The notes under the pieces: model-generated
What the model was told of the DNA's origin: nothing
Database searches by the model: none
The model's input: only the letters and a program-made list of their open reading frames with translations
Source of the DNA: Actinomycetota bacterium
GTDB taxonomy: Bacteria; Actinomycetota; Coriobacteriia; Anaerosomatales; UBA912
Assembly (NCBI GenBank): GCA_018334075.1
Contig: JAGXSC010000068.1
Span: 1-64,000, forward strand
Direction: 5' to 3'
DNA length: 64,000 bases
Part shown: positions 33,564 through 43,342 of the stretch, piece after piece
How the letters are laid out: each line of letters begins with the position of its first letter
Position numbering within the stretch: position 1 is the stretch's first letter
Program-made: the position numbers and the translations under genes

Positions 33564-36398
33564 CTAGGTTTCGCCCTGCTTGTCGCGAATGACAGCTGCG
33601 CATCTGGCGCACAAATCCGGATGCAGGGTATCTGTTCCCAGCTCTCTGACATTCCAGCATCGCGGACACTTTTCTCCATCGGCCAGGTCGATCGCTACAT
33701 TTAGCTTTGGCTCAAGCTCAAGTCGCACCGAGCTGACGATAAACATGTCGGCCAATGAAGTCTTGCTGCGGGCGCTGAGTATGCCGAGGAGCTCTGATGG
33801 CGCGCCAATGGTGACGGCCGCTTCCTGGCTCTTGCCGATGACCTTTGCTTCCCGAGCCTCTTCAAGCGCCTTCGTGACCGCTTCCCTTACGCCGAGAACC
33901 TCCGAGTATATGGAGCGCAGGCTGGAAGCTTCCTCGGCTTTGCTCGCTGGAACTCGGCTTTCCGGCCAGCCAGCTAGCTGGACACTTGCCGCATCGCCTC
34001 TAATCTTCGCAGGAATGTGCTGCCAGACCTCCTCAGCGGTAAAGGTGATGACGGGTGCGAGCAGGCGCACGGTGTCCAGAAGTATGGCGGCGAGCACCGT
34101 TTGAGCGCTGCGCCGCGAGAGGGAATCGGGCGCATCGGAGTATAGTCGATCCTTGATCACGTCGAGGTAAAACGAGCTCAGGTCGGTAACGCAGTAGTTG
34201 AACACCGTGTGATAGACCTGGTGGAACTTCCAGTCATCGTAGGATTTGCCGACTCTTTCAACTATCTCAGTCAATCGGGTCAAAGCGTATCGATCGATCT
34301 CGGGCATGTCAGCCCATGCCACCGAGTTTTCAGGCGTGAAGTCATTGAGGTTCGAAAGGAGGAAGCGGAAGGTGTTCCTGATTCGCCGGTATGCGTCACT
34401 TGTTCTGGCGAGGATATCATTTGAGATCGAGACATCCTGACTGTAGTCCGCCGCTGCGACCCACAGCCTGATGATGTCGGCGCCGGATACTTTGATCACG
34501 TCGAGCGGCGATATAACGTTGCCAAGTGATTTGCTCATCTTTCTGCCCTCGCCGTCCACGATAAAACCGTGGGTCAGGACAGCCTTATACGGGGGCGCGT
34601 CGTATGCGCCGACTCCAGTGAGAAGAGCCGACTGGAACCATCCGCGATGCTGATCGGTGCCTTCCAGGTACAGCTCGGCAGGGCGGCACAGCTCAGGGCG
34701 AGTATCCAAAACGCTCGTATGTGAAACGCCGGATTCGAACCAGACGTCCAAGATATCGTCTTCGGGGAGCAGCTCGGCCGAACCACATCGCTCACACTCG
34801 GTTAAAGGTGATTGCGGCAGGTACTCGCTCGGCTGCTTGCGAAACCACGCATCGGCGCCTTCGGACTCGAAAAGCGCCTCTACGGCGTCGAAGGTGGCAT
34901 CGTTGGCAACCGTGTGGCTGCACATGGCGCACTTGAACACCGGGATCGGAACTCCCCATGCTCGCTGGCGCGAAATACACCAATCGGGACGGTCAGTGAC
35001 CATAGATCTGATCCGATTTACCGACCAACCGGGAATCCACTGCACATCCTCTATCGCGACGAGCGCGGCCTCACGAAGCGGCTTTGCCTCGGCGCCTTTT
35101 GCGCCCATTGAGACAAACCACTGCTCCGTGGCTCGGAAGATGACTGGCTGCTTACAGCGCCAGCAATGCGGGTAGCTGTGCGAGGTCTTCCCCTTGTGCT
35201 CCAGCGAGCCGATCTCATCTAGCCACTCAATGATCGCGGGATTTGCTCGCAGAATATGCATACCCTCGAATCTGCCGCCGCCCTGGTCAAAGACGCCTAA
35301 GTCATTAACGGGCATCGGGGTTGGCAGCCCGTACCTCTGCCCCACAAGCCAGTCTTCCTCGCCGTGTCCCGGCGCGGTGTGCACTGCTCCGGTCCCAACC
35401 GACAGGTCAACATGCTCGCCTGTGATAACGATACCTTCGACTCCATCGTGTATGGGGTGCCTGTACTTTGCTCCCGCCAAATCCTCGCCTTTGACCCGTA
35501 TCGGCTGACCCGCCGGATCGCTTATGAGCTCCCACTGTGGCCACGCGATCGTCTCGGCAAGCCGCTCGACCAGCGGCTCCGCTACGATGATGACCCTCCC
35601 GCTCACTCGAAGCGCAACGTAACTTGCATCCGCCGATAAAGTCGCCGCCACATTGGCCGGCAGCGTCCACGGCGTTGTCGTCCAGATCAGTACCGAGGCT
35701 TCTGTCGCAAACTCGGCAAAAGCCTTCGGAACCTCCAAGAGCTCAAGGCGCACGTAAATCGAGTTGCTCTCCACCTCCGAGTACTCGATCTCCGCCTCGG
35801 CCAAGGCGGTTTTGCACCGTATGCACCAGTGGATGGGTTTGGAGCCCTTGTAGATCATCCCCCGCTCATACATCCGCCGAAATACCCTGACGTTACCCGC
35901 CTCATAAGCAGGCGCGAGCGTCAGATATGGGTCCTCGAAGTCACCTTGAACACCGAGCCTCTGAAACTCCTCGGATTGAACGGAAACGTAGTTCATCGCC
36001 CATTCGCGACATCTCTCTCTAAGCTCCGATTGTCCGATCTTGGCCATGCGTTCAGGGCCGAGTTCTTTTTCCACCTGATGCTCAATTGGCTGTCCGTGGC
36101 AGTCCCAACCAGGTATATAGGGAGCAAAATAGCCCCGCATCGACTTGTACTTGACGATGAGGTCCTTTAGGACCTTGTTGAATGCGGTGCCCATATGGAT
36201 GTGACCATTTGCGTAAGGCGGCCCATCGTGCAATACGAATCGCTGCCCGTTCACATTCATGCTCAACCGCTTGCGATATACATCCTGCTCCTGCCAAAAC
36301 TTCAACCACTGAGGTTCGCGCTCGGCCAGGTTAGCCCGCATCGGAAACTCCGTTTGCGGGAGATTCATCGTGTCTTTGTAATCCGGCTTATCGCCCAC
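33564..36398 (-). CDS. ileS: Isoleucyl-tRNA synthetase
   Basis: Class I aminoacyl-tRNA synthetase of 944 residues, the zinc-binding bacterial type. HIGH-type motif in PPYANGHIHMGTAFNK, KMSKS in GRKMSKSLGNVISP, editing domain with VWTTTPWTLPANVA, and a C-terminal four-cysteine zinc site CPRCWNVREL...CARCAAV. The GTG at 36396-36398 has GGAG four bases upstream and lies eight bases after the divIVA stop. The divIVA-ileS-lspA neighbourhood is typical of Gram-positive bacteria. No T-box leader is visible upstream. Confidence 0.97.
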   Translation of the reverse strand: MGDKPDYKDTMNLPQTEFPMRANLAEREPQWLKFWQEQDVYRKRLSMNVNGQRFVLHDGPPYANGHIHMGTAFNKVLKDLIVKYKSMRGYFAPYIPGWDCHGQPIEHQVEKELGPERMAKIGQSELRERCREWAMNYVSVQSEEFQRLGVQGDFEDPYLTLAPAYEAGNVRVFRRMYERGMIYKGSKPIHWCIRCKTALAEAEIEYSEVESNSIYVRLELLEVPKAFAEFATEASVLIWTTTPWTLPANVAATLSADASYVALRVSGRVIIVAEPLVERLAETIAWPQWELISDPAGQPIRVKGEDLAGAKYRHPIHDGVEGIVITGEHVDLSVGTGAVHTAPGHGEEDWLVGQRYGLPTPMPVNDLGVFDQGGGRFEGMHILRANPAIIEWLDEIGSLEHKGKTSHSYPHCWRCKQPVIFRATEQWFVSMGAKGAEAKPLREAALVAIEDVQWIPGWSVNRIRSMVTDRPDWCISRQRAWGVPIPVFKCAMCSHTVANDATFDAVEALFESEGADAWFRKQPSEYLPQSPLTECERCGSAELLPEDDILDVWFESGVSHTSVLDTRPELCRPAELYLEGTDQHRGWFQSALLTGVGAYDAPPYKAVLTHGFIVDGEGRKMSKSLGNVISPLDVIKVSGADIIRLWVAAADYSQDVSISNDILARTSDAYRRIRNTFRFLLSNLNDFTPENSVAWADMPEIDRYALTRLTEIVERVGKSYDDWKFHQVYHTVFNYCVTDLSSFYLDVIKDRLYSDAPDSLSRRSAQTVLAAILLDTVRLLAPVITFTAEEVWQHIPAKIRGDAASVQLAGWPESRVPASKAEEASSLRSIYSEVLGVREAVTKALEEAREAKVIGKSQEAAVTIGAPSELLGILSARSKTSLADMFIVSSVRLELEPKLNVAIDLADGEKCPRCWNVRELGTDTLHPDLCARCAAVIRDKQGET

Positions 36399-36406
36399 TA
36401 TGCTCC

Positions 36407-37207
36407 TCAGTCTATCTTCTCTATCTCGGAATCTTCGTCGCGCTCGCCAAACATATCCAGGGATCCCAGTTGAAACTCTTTCGGATCCCCAAATACGGGC
36501 TCCTCGGCGATCAAATCAGAGTCGTCGATCTCACCCAACGCGATGCTTTGCACGAATCCTGAAGCAGGAGGCTCGATAGTCAAGTCTTCGACGGCAGGAG
36601 CTTCGCTGACCGGATGCTTCGCGCGCTCGGACCTAGATGGCGAGGGAGTCGCGGGGGCCTTCTCCTCGGCGTGCACAGGCAATGGCGGGGCGGGCTGCTC
36701 CACCTTTACGTCAGTAACCATGCCCTGACCAGTCTCTCCCACCAGAACCTGAACGTCATCGGCGAGCGGCAAGGGAGCGATTCCCTTCAGATGGGACTCC
36801 AACACCTGCTTGAAGGCAGCACGAAACTCCTCTTCGGCCTTTTTGATCCGGACGAGCTCCGCCGAAACCGTCTGCTTCTGGGTCAGGGCGTTGTGTATGA
36901 TCTCCTTAGCCTTCATCTCGGCATCACGCAGCACTACCGCGGCTTCCCCTTTTGCCCTCGACGTTATGTCTTCCGCGGAACGCTGCGCCGCCACTAAGGT
37001 ATTGTGCAGCGTCTCCTTTTGAGCCTCGAACTCCCTTATCTGATCGCGCGCCGTCTCAAGACGCTCGGAAAGATCGATGTTCTCCTTGAAGAGGCGCTCG
37101 AACTCATCGGCGACCTCGTCGAGAAATTTATCGACCTCTTCGACGCTGTACCCGCGCAAAGAGTTCCGAAATTCCTTATGATGGATATCGAGTGGCGTGA
37201 GCTTCAT
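36407..37207 (-). CDS. divIVA: DivIVA-domain cell division/polar growth protein
   Basis: 266 residues. The N-terminal membrane-binding domain is characteristic (LTPLDIHHKEFRNSLRGYSVEEVDKFLDEV in two blocks), followed by a coiled coil through about residue 140. A long, low-complexity Pro/Ala/Glu-rich tail (PAPPLPVHAEEKAPATPS) ends in an acidic terminus. DivIVA/Wag31 senses negative membrane curvature and organises septal or polar wall synthesis. It sits with sepF, yggT and proC, the usual post-ftsZ string. Confidence 0.95.
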   Translation of the reverse strand: MKLTPLDIHHKEFRNSLRGYSVEEVDKFLDEVADEFERLFKENIDLSERLETARDQIREFEAQKETLHNTLVAAQRSAEDITSRAKGEAAVVLRDAEMKAKEIIHNALTQKQTVSAELVRIKKAEEEFRAAFKQVLESHLKGIAPLPLADDVQVLVGETGQGMVTDVKVEQPAPPLPVHAEEKAPATPSPSRSERAKHPVSEAPAVEDLTIEPPASGFVQSIALGEIDDSDLIAEEPVFGDPKEFQLGSLDMFGERDEDSEIEKID

Positions 37208-37229
37208 CTCTAACGACCTTTCCCTCTTT

Positions 37230-37499
37230 TTACAATCCCAGGACGCTTAACACTGCCAGCAGAAGCGGCCGCACGAGCCATGAAAGCACCAAGATGGCCA
37301 CCAGCGGCGATATGTCGATCATTCCCAGATTAGGGATGATTCTTCTAAATATGCCGATATAGGGCTCTACTACTGTTCCTAAAATCCGCCGAATCTCCCA
37401 GACCGTTCCGGAAGCGGGCAGCCAGGACAGCAGCACATATACGATGATCAGCAGTGAGTAAAAATCTATAGCACGCATAAGAATCTGTGCGAGTGACAT
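37230..37499 (-). CDS. YggT-family membrane protein
   Basis: 89 residues with two hydrophobic segments, one near the N terminus (FYSLLIIVYVLLSWLP) and one near the C terminus (LVAILVLSWLV). Between them, EPYIGIFRRIIPNLGMIDISP is the family signature. Function is not established; members cluster with division genes and may aid membrane protein assembly or osmotic tolerance. The start overlaps the proC stop as TAATG. Confidence 0.92.
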   Translation of the reverse strand: MSLAQILMRAIDFYSLLIIVYVLLSWLPASGTVWEIRRILGTVVEPYIGIFRRIIPNLGMIDISPLVAILVLSWLVRPLLLAVLSVLGL

Positions 37500-38332
37500 T
37501 ACTTGTTCAGCTCCCTGGAACGATTGATCGCCGCGGTAACTGTGTCCGCAAAAGCCTTACGGACACCTGAAGATTCAAGCACCTCGATTGCGGCAGCCGT
37601 GACACCGCCGGGACTTGCAACAACATCGGCAAGCTCACCGGGGTGCATGCCAGTCTTGTCGAGAAGGTCAATTGTGCCTCGCAAAGTCTGGGTTGCCAAT
37701 AGCTGGGCGACATCTCTTGAAAGCCCATGCCGGACACCCGCTCTTGCCAGTGCATCTATCACTATCGCGACATATGCCGGACCGCATCCGGAAATGGCCG
37801 TTGCCACATCCTGAAAACTTTCCGGCAGTACCACGCTCTTCCCGACACTTCCGAATAACTCGCTTACCAGTTCAACCTGAGAATCGATAGCGTGAGTCCC
37901 AGCGCTTATCACACTCATGCCCCCTCCGGCCAACACTGGAGCGTTAGGCATCACTCTGACCACGGGAGTTGCATCAGGAAGCAACGCTTCCAATCTCGCG
38001 CATGTGATGCCCGCCGCTATCGACAGAATGAGCGCGTCGCCGACCTTACCGGCTATCTCGGAAACAACCTGCTCGATGATTTGAGGTTTGACAGCCAGCA
38101 GGATAATGGTCGCCCCATCAACGGCTTGCTCGGCGCTCTCGACGCAGTTGAGGTCAAGCGTCTCTTTCAGCTTCCGCCTCCTGCTTTCAGAAGGCTCGGC
38201 CACGACAACATGCTCCCTGCCGACGACTCCGGCTGACAGCATTCCGGCAACGATGGCCTCCCCCATCCTTCCTCCGCCAATAACGGCGAGGCGAGCAGGC
38301 CTGCCAAACCAGTTGCCACTAACATCTGTCAT
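37499..38332 (-). CDS. proC: Pyrroline-5-carboxylate reductase
   Basis: NAD(P)H-dependent last step of proline synthesis. 277 residues; Rossmann start LAVIGGGRMGEAIVAGML, central VRVMPNAPVLAGGGMSVI, and C-terminal DVVASPGGVTAAAIEVLESSGVR in the family signature. It overlaps sepF as ATGA. Its place between sepF and yggT is common in Gram-positive division clusters, with no known functional reason. Confidence 0.96.
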   Translation of the reverse strand: MTDVSGNWFGRPARLAVIGGGRMGEAIVAGMLSAGVVGREHVVVAEPSESRRRKLKETLDLNCVESAEQAVDGATIILLAVKPQIIEQVVSEIAGKVGDALILSIAAGITCARLEALLPDATPVVRVMPNAPVLAGGGMSVISAGTHAIDSQVELVSELFGSVGKSVVLPESFQDVATAISGCGPAYVAIVIDALARAGVRHGLSRDVAQLLATQTLRGTIDLLDKTGMHPGELADVVASPGGVTAAAIEVLESSGVRKAFADTVTAAINRSRELNK

Positions 38333-38871
38333 GCGTCGATACCGCCAAACACGCCCTTGTCCCGCATCCTCTTGACGTCTCCCTCCGAGACATCCACGTT
38401 TTCTGGTGTAAGCATGAAGACCTTATCGGAAACCTTCTGCAACCCGCCGTTGAGGCCGTAGGTAAGGCCGCTCGCAAAATCTATGAACCGCCTGCCAAGC
38501 TCAGGGGCGGTCCCCGTCATGTTCATTATGACCGGTGTGCCCTTCTTGTAACGATCGGCGATTCCTTGCGCCTCGGTAAAGCTCCTAGGCTCGACGATGT
38601 GCATTTTGACCTGCGGAGAAACCCTTGGGGTCGCGGTATCTACCGAGGTGACGCCAGGGTGTCTGGCACCCCGGTCCCACTCCGTATCCCGATCGAACTC
38701 GCTCAGACGCTCTACTCGCCTTACGCCACCAGAACGCATACCGTATGGCGAGGTATAAGCTTCCGCAGGTGGCCTGGGCTCATCCTCGGTATCGTCTTCC
38801 TCGTCGTAATAGTCGTCGTATTCGTAATCCCCAAAACCCAAACGCGCCTTGATTCTGCTCCACAAACCCAC
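38329..38871 (-). CDS. sepF: SepF cell division protein
   Basis: 180 residues. The N-terminal amphipathic helix (MGLWSRIKARLGF) binds membrane, an acidic Asp/Tyr linker follows (DYEYDDYYDEEDD), and residues about 88-175 form the SepF core (IVEPRSFTEAQGIADRYKKG, VIMNMTG, RRFIDFASGLTYGLNG). SepF anchors FtsZ to the membrane. With no FtsA in the cluster it is probably the main FtsZ anchor here. Confidence 0.95.
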   Translation of the reverse strand: MGLWSRIKARLGFGDYEYDDYYDEEDDTEDEPRPPAEAYTSPYGMRSGGVRRVERLSEFDRDTEWDRGARHPGVTSVDTATPRVSPQVKMHIVEPRSFTEAQGIADRYKKGTPVIMNMTGTAPELGRRFIDFASGLTYGLNGGLQKVSDKVFMLTPENVDVSEGDVKRMRDKGVFGGIDA

Positions 38872-38897
38872 AATGACTCCTCAAGACTCCGAACCGT

Positions 38898-39575
38898 CTA
38901 CTTGCCGAAGATGGCCCGCCCAATACGGACAATAGTTGATCCTTCTTCCACAGCCTCGCAATAATCGTTGGTCATGCCCATGGAAAGCTCCTCTAACTCT
39001 ACCCCATTTGAGGTCCTCGCGCATACAGAATCCCGCAGGTTACGCAGTTCCAGAAACACTTTTCGAGCTTCTTGCGGAGAGCCGAAGGGCGCCATCGTCA
39101 TCAACCCTCTGACCCGGACATTCTCAAACTCGGCAGCGGCAGCTAGCATCTCACTGGCCTGTGAGGAGCTAAAACCATGTTTGGTCTGCTCGCCAGCGAT
39201 GTTGAATTGCAGCAACAGCGCCTGGACAACGCCGGCCTGAAATGCCTTTTTATCTATCGTCTCCAGCAGGCGTAGCGAGTCGACAGAGTGAATCAAATGT
39301 GCACGGCCGACCACATCTTTGACCTTGTTGGTCTGTAGGGTTCCAACGAAATGCCATCTGGCATCGGGAAACAGGGCTTGCTTGCCGACGAACTCCTGCA
39401 CACGGTTCTCGCCGAAGTCACACATTCCCGCAGCCATGGCAAGGCGAACCTCTTCAACGCCTACGTTTTTTGTGACTCCAACGATGGTAACTTCCGAGGG
39501 AAAGCGACCGACATGATCGGCGGCGTCAGCTACCTTGTTGCGAACTAACCAATATCGATCGGCAATGGCGCTCAA
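38898..39575 (-). CDS. yggS: PLP-binding YggS/PROSC family protein
   Basis: 225 residues of an alanine-racemase-like barrel carrying PLP without a known reaction; it keeps PLP and amino-acid pools in balance. The PLP lysine is in VTIVGVTKNVGVEEV; FGENRVQEF and WHFVGTLQTNKVK are signatures, and LSMGMTNDYCEAVEEGSTIVR holds the phosphate. VTKNVGVEEV replaces the common VSKxxP with little change. It lies between phoU and sepF. Confidence 0.94.
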   Translation of the reverse strand: MSAIADRYWLVRNKVADAADHVGRFPSEVTIVGVTKNVGVEEVRLAMAAGMCDFGENRVQEFVGKQALFPDARWHFVGTLQTNKVKDVVGRAHLIHSVDSLRLLETIDKKAFQAGVVQALLLQFNIAGEQTKHGFSSSQASEMLAAAAEFENVRVRGLMTMAPFGSPQEARKVFLELRNLRDSVCARTSNGVELEELSMGMTNDYCEAVEEGSTIVRIGRAIFGK

Positions 39576-39586
39576 TTATGAGTCGA

Positions 39587-40249
39587 CTATTCCTCGGTAG
39601 GCGTAAAGGCGCCTTCGAACTCTCCGGTCACCAGATAGGCGATGCGCTCGCCTATGTCGACAGCGTTGTCCGCGATGCGCTCCAAGTAACGTGCCGCAAG
39701 TACCATCGATGACGCCCACTCGATGTCTTCATCCTCCTGCAGCCGCCCAAGCTCCCTGAAGAACTGCTTGTAGAGGTGATCGATCGGCTCGTCGAGATCC
39801 TCGAGTTTTCTCGCCAGCTCTATGTCGCTGGTTGCGAGAGCCTCGCTCATCGCTTCCAGCACCCTGTAAACCAGGTTTCCTTGCGCTTGGATCAAGTCGT
39901 AGAGGGTTTGAGGTCCCCTTCTGGCCGCAGTACGCTTTGTAGCCCGAGCGATATTCACGCCGAGATCCGCCATCCGCTCCAGATGCAAGGAGATGTAGGT
40001 GAGTGAGTACAGGAGCCTCAGGTCCCGGGCGACGGGAAACTGTGTAGCAATGATCTCTATTGCGTGCTCCTCGACTCCAAGGCATCTGCGGTCGAAAGCG
40101 GCATCGCCGGCTATTACCTGCTCGGCTATATCAACATCTCCATCAACCAGGGAACGGACCGCCAGCCGGGTCGTCTCCGTAACATCGTTGGATATCTGCA
40201 CGACCTCTGCCTTGAGAGCCTTAAGTTCGTTTCTAAATTCCTCGCGCAT
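39587..40249 (-). CDS. phoU: PhoU-family phosphate signalling protein
   Basis: 220 residues forming two three-helix PhoU repeats. Metal-binding-type motifs occur in each: around HLERMADLGVNIAR in the first and RYLERIADNAVDIGERI in the second. It usually damps phosphate transport and PhoR signalling, but no pst or phoB/R genes are in the window, so its partners lie elsewhere. Lone phoU genes near division genes occur in several Gram-positive lineages. Confidence 0.93.
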   Translation of the reverse strand: MREEFRNELKALKAEVVQISNDVTETTRLAVRSLVDGDVDIAEQVIAGDAAFDRRCLGVEEHAIEIIATQFPVARDLRLLYSLTYISLHLERMADLGVNIARATKRTAARRGPQTLYDLIQAQGNLVYRVLEAMSEALATSDIELARKLEDLDEPIDHLYKQFFRELGRLQEDEDIEWASSMVLAARYLERIADNAVDIGERIAYLVTGEFEGAFTPTEE

Positions 40250-40327
40250 CGATGCGCTCTCCTTTGTGCTCGATCGATATTCACTCGCAAGTATAACAAT
40301 GTTCTCGAGATTGGGCTCAGGTTTATG

Positions 40328-41176
40328 CTACTCAATCATCACCAAAGCACCGTGTCGCCCAGTCACGCCAGAAGCGCGAAACGAATAGAACTTGTCGGTG
40401 CTCTCCAGAGTGCACTTACCGACCTTCGCAATGGCGCTCGTTGTAAGACCGGCGCGCAGAAGATCGATAGTTACCACCTCGCTCAAATCAACGTTGCGTC
40501 CCAAAACAGCAGTGCGGCCATACTCTCGAGCGAAAGAGTCGGCGACCTCCTTGCCGACCTCGTAACAACGCCCGCAGATGTGCGGGCCGATATACGCAAG
40601 AATCTCCGAGGGCGCGCAACCCGCCAGATCGGCTAACATACGCGCAGCCTTCCCCGGCAGGCCGAGAAGGGCTCCGCGCCATCCGGCATGCACGACTCCA
40701 ACGGAGAGGACGGGTCCTTCGGCAACAAGGATAATTGGGACGCAATCAGCGAAGAGCATCAGCAAGGGAAGGTCTTTTTGCGATGTCAGCAAGGCGTCTG
40801 CGGCATCGAGGGATGCGTAACCCGCTGTCGCGCTGGTGCCACTGCGCAAATAGCTGGCGTCGAGCAGCGCCACTCCATCACTGTGAACCTGCTTCGCGCA
40901 GATAATACGTTGCGGATCATCTGCTTTGCCAAGAGCACGCAGCAACATACTTCGGTTCGATCTGACCAGCGAGGGGTCATCCCCCACATGTTCGGCAAGA
41001 TTCAAGGAATCATACGGAGTCGGGCTTGTCCCGCCTTCGCGCTCCGTGAAAAGAATCCTTACGCCGGATCGCTCGAAGAGTGCCTCATCGGTATAACCTA
41101 TGACCTTATCGGCGAATGTCTTCCTTGTGATCTTTAGAAGTGCAGGCATAGTGTGCCGTTCTCGCATGAAGGGCAA
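40328..41176 (-). CDS. pgeF: Purine nucleoside phosphorylase / laccase-domain protein (YfiH/PgeF)
   Basis: Up to 282 residues of the cytochrome-c-nitrite-reductase-like/YfiH fold. Zinc or copper ligands: CAKQVHSDGV, LFADCVPI, VVHAGWRGALLG and YIGPHICGRCYEVG. Family members have purine nucleoside phosphorylase activity, and E. coli YfiH acts in peptidoglycan precursor quality control, which would fit this wall-synthesis neighbourhood. The start is uncertain: TTG at 41174-41176 has AGAGG upstream; ATGs at 41165-41167 and 41147-41149 are alternatives. Confidence 0.92.
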   Translation of the reverse strand: MPFMRERHTMPALLKITRKTFADKVIGYTDEALFERSGVRILFTEREGGTSPTPYDSLNLAEHVGDDPSLVRSNRSMLLRALGKADDPQRIICAKQVHSDGVALLDASYLRSGTSATAGYASLDAADALLTSQKDLPLLMLFADCVPIILVAEGPVLSVGVVHAGWRGALLGLPGKAARMLADLAGCAPSEILAYIGPHICGRCYEVGKEVADSFAREYGRTAVLGRNVDLSEVVTIDLLRAGLTTSAIAKVGKCTLESTDKFYSFRASGVTGRHGALVMIE

Positions 41177-41268
41177 TCAACCTCTAGAAATATCCCGGTA
41201 AGTACTGTAAAACAAATAGTAGAGACGCGGCAATTGACAACATGATCTTCTAAGAACGGGGGCTAGTG

Positions 41269-42060
41269 ATGGATCTGTCTCGAGCGCTAAACGCTCCATT
41301 CAAAGACCGGGATTGGGTAGTCAAAGTCTTGCTGGGAGGCCTGTGGGGACTGCTGATAGTCACTATACCTGCGCAACTAGGGGCAATGATGGCCTACGTC
41401 CGCTCTGTTGCCAACGACGACGAGTCGCTTCCGGCCTGGAGTAACTTCGGGAGCAAGTGGGTCAGCGGATTCCTATTGCTCGTGGGCACGACCATCTACA
41501 TGCTGCCCGCTATCGTTCTTTCCGGCGTAATTATGGCTGGCGCTGCTGCCGCCATCGCTTCCCAAGATCCGTATGCAGCGGCAGCTGTGGCTGGAACTGG
41601 CCTCTTGCTTGGCTTGCTGTCTTTGATTTGGATGATCGTAGCCTCGCTACCATTGTCCGCCGCAATGGTGAACTACTCAATCACCGGACAGTTCAGTTCG
41701 ATGTTTGCGATCGGATACCTGATAAAGCTCATTCGTTCGAGGACAGGATTTTTCAAGGCGTGGGGGCTAAGCCTGCTCATAGGTGTGGTTGCAGGCATTA
41801 CCGTAAGTGCTCTGTCAATGCTGTTGATCGGATACATTCTGGCGCCGTGGATATACTTTCTTTCGTATATCTTCAGCGCTCATTTATTTGGTCAGTGGGC
41901 CAAAGCAGCAATGAGCTTGGGGCAGGCAGACGGACAGGTAAACCCACCTGCGCCACCCCCTGCACCTTTCGTCGCACCGCAGGCGCCGCCACCGGAGCCT
42001 GCGCCACCCGCAACTCCTGCACCTCCTGAGGAGCCGAAACCGCCCTCACCGCCGCAGTAA
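41269..42060 (+). CDS. DUF4013-like membrane protein with proline-rich tail
   Basis: 263 residues. Residues 1-210 contain five or six hydrophobic helices (for example LLGGLWGLLIVTIPAQLGAM and ALSMLLIGYILAPWIYFLS), with the N-terminal DLSRALNAPFKDRDWVVKVL reminiscent of DUF4013 proteins of Archaea and Actinobacteria. The last 45 residues are almost all Pro, Ala and Glu (PPAPPPAPFVAPQAPPPEP), a cytoplasmic or external tether. GGGGG lies six bases before the ATG; a GTG one codon earlier is possible. The only plus-strand gene inside the division region, it converges on ftsZ. Function unknown. Confidence 0.8.
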   Translation: MDLSRALNAPFKDRDWVVKVLLGGLWGLLIVTIPAQLGAMMAYVRSVANDDESLPAWSNFGSKWVSGFLLLVGTTIYMLPAIVLSGVIMAGAAAAIASQDPYAAAAVAGTGLLLGLLSLIWMIVASLPLSAAMVNYSITGQFSSMFAIGYLIKLIRSRTGFFKAWGLSLLIGVVAGITVSALSMLLIGYILAPWIYFLSYIFSAHLFGQWAKAAMSLGQADGQVNPPAPPPAPFVAPQAPPPEPAPPATPAPPEEPKPPSPPQ

Positions 42061-42086
42061 CCGGCGCATCAATCAAAAATAGCGGA

Positions 42087-43166
42087 TCAGAACATGCGTT
42101 TTTTCAGAAACGCAGGTATGTCCAGCTCCTCTTCGGACGAGCCAATTGGCTCGAACTTCGGGATGGAAACTTCCGAGCCCTCTTCGCCTGCAAACTGCAT
42201 AGACTCCTGGCGGCGGCGACCCTCAAAGCCAGTCGCAATCACTGTAACCCTGATCTGATCCATCATGGAGTCATCGATTACAGCGCCAAATATAATGTTG
42301 GCCTCTGGATGCGCGGCCTCGGCGACCGCTTGGGCAGCTTCGTTTACCTCGAACAGCCCAAGGTCGCTACCACCAGCAATTGACAGCAATACCCCTTGAG
42401 CTCCTTCGATACTGCTCTCCAGAAGCGGGCTGGAAATGGCTGCTTTGGCGGCATCGTGGGCACGATTGTCGCCCGCCGATATACCTATTCCCATTAGCGC
42501 ACTTCCGGCATCCTGCATGATGGTGCGAACATCCGCAAAGTCCAGGTTGATCAGTCCAGGAACAGTGATGAGGTCAGTAATACCCTGTGTTCCCTGGCGA
42601 AGAATATCATCTGCTACCCGAAACGCATCCAGAATCGACGTCTTCTTTTCGGCGACCTGAAGCAATCGATCGTTGGGAATGACAATCAGTGTGTCTACAA
42701 ATTCACGTAGCCGCTTGATGCCTTCTTCGGCCTGAAGAGCACGCTTGCGACCTTCGAACGCAAATGGGCGGGTTACAACCCCGACTGTTAGCGCGCCGAT
42801 CTCTTCCTTTGCGATCTGGGCAATGACTGGAGCTGCTCCCGTTCCAGTTCCGCCGCCCTGACCGGCAGTAACAAATACCATATCAGCGCCCTGAAGCGCC
42901 TCCTTGATCTCGGCACGATTCTCTTCGGCAGCTTGAAAACCAACATCGGGATCAGCGCCTGCGCCAAGTCCTTTGGTTAAGTTGACGCCGACGTGAACCT
43001 TATAGTCCGCATCGGACATCAGCAAAGCCTGTGCATCGGTATTGATGGCAATGAACTCTACGCCCTTTACGCTCGCCTCGACCATCCGGTTCACGGCGTT
43101 TGTGCCTGCGCCACCCACACCAACCACTTTTATGACTGCTAGATAGTTAGCTCCCGTTTCAATCAT
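42087..43166 (-). CDS. ftsZ: Cell division tubulin FtsZ
   Basis: 359 residues. GTP-binding start [17 protein letters not shown], tubulin signature [14 protein letters not shown]7 loop region [11 protein letters not shown]. The C-terminal partner-binding peptide is [12 protein letters not shown], which would bind SepF. The ATG at 43164-43166 has GGGGAG five bases upstream; the in-frame extension above it is not supported. A 176-base spacer above the start separates it from ftsQ. It holds a minus-strand TTGCAT/ATGCAA dyad and a poorly spaced TTGAAT/TATAAC pair, so ftsZ may have its own promoter. Confidence 0.97.
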   Translation of the reverse strand: MIETGANYLAVIKVVGVGGAGTNAVNRMVEASVKGVEFIAINTDAQALLMSDADYKVHVGVNLTKGLGAGADPDVGFQAAEENRAEIKEALQGADMVFVTAGQGGGTGTGAAPVIAQIAKEEIGALTVGVVTRPFAFEGRKRALQAEEGIKRLREFVDTLIVIPNDRLLQVAEKKTSILDAFRVADDILRQGTQGITDLITVPGLINLDFADVRTIMQDAGSALMGIGISAGDNRAHDAAKAAISSPLLESSIEGAQGVLLSIAGGSDLGLFEVNEAAQAVAEAAHPEANIIFGAVIDDSMMDQIRVTVIATGFEGRRRQESMQFAGEEGSEVSIPKFEPIGSSEEELDIPAFLKKRMF

Positions 43167-43342
43167 TTTCACTCCCCGATCATCTCGGCGGTATACCATA
43201 AACCTAAAGTTGACGTTTACATTTGCTGTAAAACAGTATATCTTTGCATAAAGGTTATATTGAATGCAAGAGAAATTCAAGAGTTTCTGTAAATCCGCTG
43301 TTCAGGACGTTATGCTATTGTCCCTGCCGGCTGTGAGTGGGT

